Notes under the pieces: model-generated
What the model saw: the letters and a program-made list of their open reading frames with translations, nothing else
What the model was told of the DNA's origin: nothing
The model's database searches: none
Program-made: the position numbers and the translations under genes
Assembly: GCF_008831285.2 (NCBI RefSeq)
Contig: NC_045142.1
Span: 16,805,354 to 16,869,353, forward strand
Direction of reading: 5' to 3'
Origin: Nymphaea colorata
Taxonomy: Eukaryota; Streptophyta; Magnoliopsida; Nymphaeales; Nymphaeaceae
DNA: 64,000 bases
In this document: piece after piece, positions 59,770 through 64,000 of the stretch
Position numbering within the stretch: position 1 is the stretch's first letter
Layout: every line of letters begins with the position of its first letter

Positions 59770-62700
59770 ACCGACTAGGTCCAGCATCGTCGCAACAATA
59801 CTGATGTGGGGCAATGGTGCACAGCAACCCACACTTCGCTTCAATACTTCCCTTTTTACAGCATGTTCACCGCTTATTGTTGTTACCAAAGGAATATGTT
59901 AAGATATCTCTCTTATTGATCAAATGGTGATTGGAATTCTTCAACACAAGAATATTCAAATGCTATTACTTAAAATTGCTTGGATTGTGGAGAAGGGTGC
60001 AGAAAACACAAAAAGTTGCATGCAATTCCTGGTAAATGACGCAAGAACTTGTTACGTCACTAGCTAATGTCACCAGCCACCGCAAGTCCCCTGGAAAAAT
60101 GTTCCAATCTTGGTGTCTATAAGTTATGACATAGAAAGTGGATTAATTACTGTCATTTGTATATTTAATTACCTATTTGATGTCTCATGAATAGAACGAG
60201 GGGCTCCCTCGACAGTTTCCGAACGCAAAAAATCTATTTGATTTAACAAGCAGTGGCTGCCGGAAGTTCATGCAGTGCAATTACATTATTATACAAGAAT
60301 TTCTGTTAGGTACTGGAAAACTATATATTTTAAACTTAGAACATGGTAATTCCTCAACATGATTGCAAGGTAAGCTAAGCAAGGTTATAATCAATCACCA
60401 AAATATGGAGTACATCACTAACTTGTGGAGTTTGGTGCATGTTGGATGGAGAGTCTATGCTTCACACCTTCAAACTAAGCAGAGTCCAAAAATCACCAAA
60501 ATGGTTTTCAGCTAGAGATGAAACTGAAGAAAAATAGAACCCTAAAGGGGTAGTGGCAAAGCCAAATTTCTGACTGGGGGGTAGTTTTAGTTTAACTTTC
60601 AACTTTAAGGTATGTAAAAAAAAAAAGTATTAATGACTGGTACAGGAAATTGCTTACAAAACCCGCAATGAGGCTCCACTACTGTTAAGGAGTCATTCGG
60701 CAGCAGGGACACTCGTACAGTTTTCATAATAAGAACAACCCCTAAATAGGTAGGCAAAATGGGGGATGCTTAGCAGAAGTCTAACCGAGCATGAGTGACT
60801 ATACACAATTTCCCTGGATCCCTTTCCTCCAATGAAAAAGATTGAAAACCTGAAAGTGACAAAACAGAACACATAACAAATACGAAACATGAAGAAGAGA
60901 AAACATATCTATTTAGATGGGTGCTTTATGTTACTTCATGCCTAAGAGGGTGCGGTCCTTGCAGTTTTCACTTTTAACCTATACAAATCAGACTTAGGCA
61001 TGCAATATATTTAATCATATAGATATCTAGCCCTCCACATACGTCATCAAAAGTATATCAGATGCCCACTTAAGAAAGAAATTAAGTCGAAGATGTCTAA
61101 GAAAACTTGTTCCTATAGATCGATAAGCAAATGTAGTCCATCAGTTCGAGAACCAATTCCAGATTTTTTAAAGTTTTATCTCATCCACATCATCGCATCG
61201 ATTGAGGAATCAACAAGCGATATCCCATGACAATGATGGTGGCCAAAGTGCAGTTTCTTCTCTCCACCGCCTACAGACCCGAAGCCCCGATCTGAGATTG
61301 AGTTGCATGCACATCCGAACTCACAAGTATGCAGTGGAAAAAGATGGGGTTTTGATATGTTCAATTTTTTTAATAAAGAAATGTTTATTCTAGACTTTTT
61401 TGACCTTTTCATAACCTTTTTTCTACACTTTTAAAATGTTTCTTTTTTATTATATACAGAGAAAAAAAGATGGGTTGGGGTACTTTTGAATTTTTTAATA
61501 AAATGATGTTTATTTTAGACTTTTTAACTCTTTCATAATATTTTTCATATATATATATATATATATATCCTCTTTTCTGTAATACCTTTTCTTGGACCGG
61601 ATACTCTCCTTTCATTATGGCTGTTACATTAATACAAATATGTTTGTGCTGTCCCATGTCCACCTGAACTCTAAACCCGGTTATATATGTGTCATACTAA
61701 TGCAAAAAAAATTGAAAATAGTCCCAGTTCACACCCAAAAAAAAAATTGGGAAGACAAAAGTGGAAGTCAAAAAAAAAAAACTACAAAGGACATACCTTT
61801 TGAAAATTACTACAATGTCCCCTTACTCTTGGGTATGTATGTTGGGTACCCTTAATCGGGCACTAAACTCAATCTACCCTGAACTCAGCTGAATGCTCTC
61901 CACTCATGGCCTCTTCATGAGCAACTCTCACCACCCTTTCTCTCTCTCTCTCTCTCTCTCTCTCCCTCTCTCTTTCTGATTCAGCCTGATTTGTTCTTTT
62001 ATTCTAAAACAGATCTTAGGGATGGTGGAAAGATTAACGGACGATGTGGGCTATTAGAGAGAGAGACATGCATGGAATATTCTTGTGTCAGAATTCGATT
62101 GCATCCATGGGTCACATTTTCTTTCTTTGACAAGTAGCCTAAACCATTGCGTCCGGCGTTGTTAGCCGACATGAGGTCTATGTGCATGACCTAGAAGAAT
62201 GCCTCGGTAGGAAACATATAAATATTAAACATCAATCAAGAAGAAGTTGCATGGTGGGTCTGGCCATCTGAAGAGCACGGCTGGACCGTCGATGGATTGA
62301 GCCCAGTTTCTTGGACTGGCCTGCCCTGATTGCGTTTTGAGAAATCCAGGACTTGTCAAACATGATGAGCAGCCATTGACTCCACAGTTTTTCCAAAGGA
62401 AAAGGACCGACCTCATCGGTTCGCAGTTTGAATGGGTTGCAGCAAAACACAGTTACTGGTCGGTGGCGAAGCTAGATAGTCAGTGCTGACAGGCTGGCCC
62501 TTCAGAAAATCAGTGGCCAAGAGATGCCATATGCTAATCAGCAAAAAAGCTACGGAGCTTTAGCAAGTAAACTAGTAATTTTTGTGTGCCTGTGTGGGCA
62601 ATTTCCCAGACAAGCCCACATGTTCCTTCATCATTCTTGATAAATAGGAGTTGCCTATTATGATACTTATCAATCCGCCTTAATGGTACTTTAATTCTTC

Positions 62701-64000
62701 ATACTCTCACATTCTGTTTTTCTCTTGTAAAAGTTGGTTGGAATCAGCCGATTTGAATTGTAGGGGCTTGGCTTGGGTTGATCCAAAGTGTTATACAAAT
62801 CGGCTAATATTTATTTATTTATTTATGTTTACTTAGAAAAAACTCTCTTCTTCATAAAACCACCAATGTGGACGTACTGTACATCGTTCAACTCGAATGT
62901 TGTTCTTGCCATGGTTTGCAGACAAGAGAAATAACACACTAGAATGTGACAGCGGCCACAAGATTCAAACCTTGAATTCCTTGGATACGAACTGCCTTGC
63001 AGCCCAGTTGCCCTATGTGCCTTGACGCAATCAATCTTTATTCAAGTAATTTGGAATGAAGCATGATTTATTCAATTCATCGCCAATCACCCATTTTAAA
63101 AGACGCAGATGTGCTTACGGGTTTCTTTCAGTTTCCACTTCATTTTACAATTCATTCAGAGAAATTTCAAAAATATTGACAAAGTAGCTCCCAGCATGAT
63201 CTCACTCTCAAACTGCGGGCCCACACGGACCATCTACAGTCCAGCATCTGCAGTTTGGCATGGTTGAGGAATCGATCAATGACATCATTGGAGTTGGTCA
63301 AAGAGGGCATCTGCAGTTTAACCCAACCTGGGGACGTCAAAGGGTTGGTTTAGGTCCGAGCAAGCTGGCTCTCACCTAAATGAATGTGGGTGAACCAGAT
63401 CTGGAATAGCATTAGGCTGGACCAAGGCTTGACAAAGCCGTGCTTGGGCTGACCCAAAGCCTTTATTGGCAGTCCAAGCCTGTTCTGTTTATTTATTGGG
63501 CCTGGGCCTGACCATCAACTTCATGTTTATCTTGTACTCAACCCGATATCTATCCTTATTTGAAACTCTTCACTTTACATTTTCTAATTTTTTGGAAACC
63601 ATTGGGAATATGTCAAGAGTTTGTATGGGAGTCGACTGCTAGCATCATGCCAAAGAATGTGGAAAAAAAAAGTATAAAGGTATGTATTTGGGCCAAGTCG
63701 AGCCCCCAATACACAACCCAGGCCCGTTATCCCAGCGAGTTTTTTATCTGGCCAGTAGGTCAAATGGTCCCAATTGTCCATCTGGTGCCTGGCCCAGTTC
63801 CAACCCTTAGAGTCAAGTCATAGTGTTTTAGCAGCATATATACAGGACTTTTGCTATGAAGTTCCCACTGATCTTGTGTGTGTGAGAGGTTTGCCATCAT
63901 TGAGAACTTACTTTTCAGCTAATTAATATTTTTGGGTGATGCATTTGAAAGAGGCCTAGCTTAAAACCGAACATGGAATCTTTTGCACCCTTTAGATATG
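59770..64000. repeat. Segmental duplication, right copy (pairs with 31507-35165)
   Basis: Repeats B (59770-60800), D (60900-62200) and E (62650-64000) lie in the same order as the left copy. It keeps 62186-62654, absent from the left copy. A (CT)n tract lies at 61938-61972 and a (TA)n at 61547-61568. A SINE-like segment occurs at 62930-63035. No conserved coding frame. The homology reaches the window end, so the true right border is unknown. Confidence 0.85.

Noticed and set aside
1-64000. CRISPR arrays, bacterial operons, rRNA genes and full tRNA genes
   Set aside because: No regular repeat-spacer array, no Shine-Dalgarno-led gene runs and no rRNA-like stretch were seen. The only tRNA-like promoter boxes are the weak SINE candidates.

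Overview
This window looks like nuclear DNA of a flowering plant. It is AT-rich and repeat-dense, with long (TA)n and (CT)n microsatellites, decayed Ty1/copia and L1-type LINE elements, one PIF/Harbinger-like DNA transposon, and three broken copies of a plant-type (nepenthesin/CDR1-like, family A1) aspartic protease gene. I found no intact host gene, no rRNA and no convincing tRNA, and nothing of bacterial type. I cannot name the species.

Region by region. 1-3061 holds two old dispersed repeats (called A and B here). 3062-11750 and 12387-20970 are two near-identical copies of one block, separated by copia leader sequence and a 100-N assembly gap (12287-12386). Each copy holds, in order, a spacer, a TATA box, an aspartic protease pseudogene, a run of exon-like segments from an unidentified gene, a spacer shared with 30.3-31.4 kb, a minus-strand copia integrase fragment and a plus-strand copia 5' end. 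In copy 2 the copia runs on through gag, protease and integrase to about 23.5 kb. 23.5-30.3 kb is mostly unidentified sequence with fragments of the other repeats.

30.3-35.2 kb is a repeat block whose 31.5-35.2 kb part recurs at 59.77-64.0 kb. 36.2-40.3 kb is a minus-strand LINE. 40.68-42.24 kb is a third, more diverged protease pseudogene. 42.6-48.2 kb is another copy of repeat A, split at 43656-46977 by the Harbinger-like element. The unsplit site survives near position 180, which fixes the insertion and its TAA target duplication to the base. 48.4-54.7 kb is minus-strand copia sequence: a nearly complete internal region flanked by direct repeats, followed by a fragment of a second copia family. 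56.5-59.8 kb is a second LINE copy that keeps reverse-transcriptase sequence deleted from the first.

The genes do not form a working pathway. The window reads as an old tandem protease locus that expanded by segmental duplication, then decayed and was filled by transposons. The most useful observations are the precise Harbinger insertion, the loss of the first catalytic aspartate in all three protease copies, the possible false duplication around the N gap, and the nested duplication history. No unmistakably new biological system is visible.
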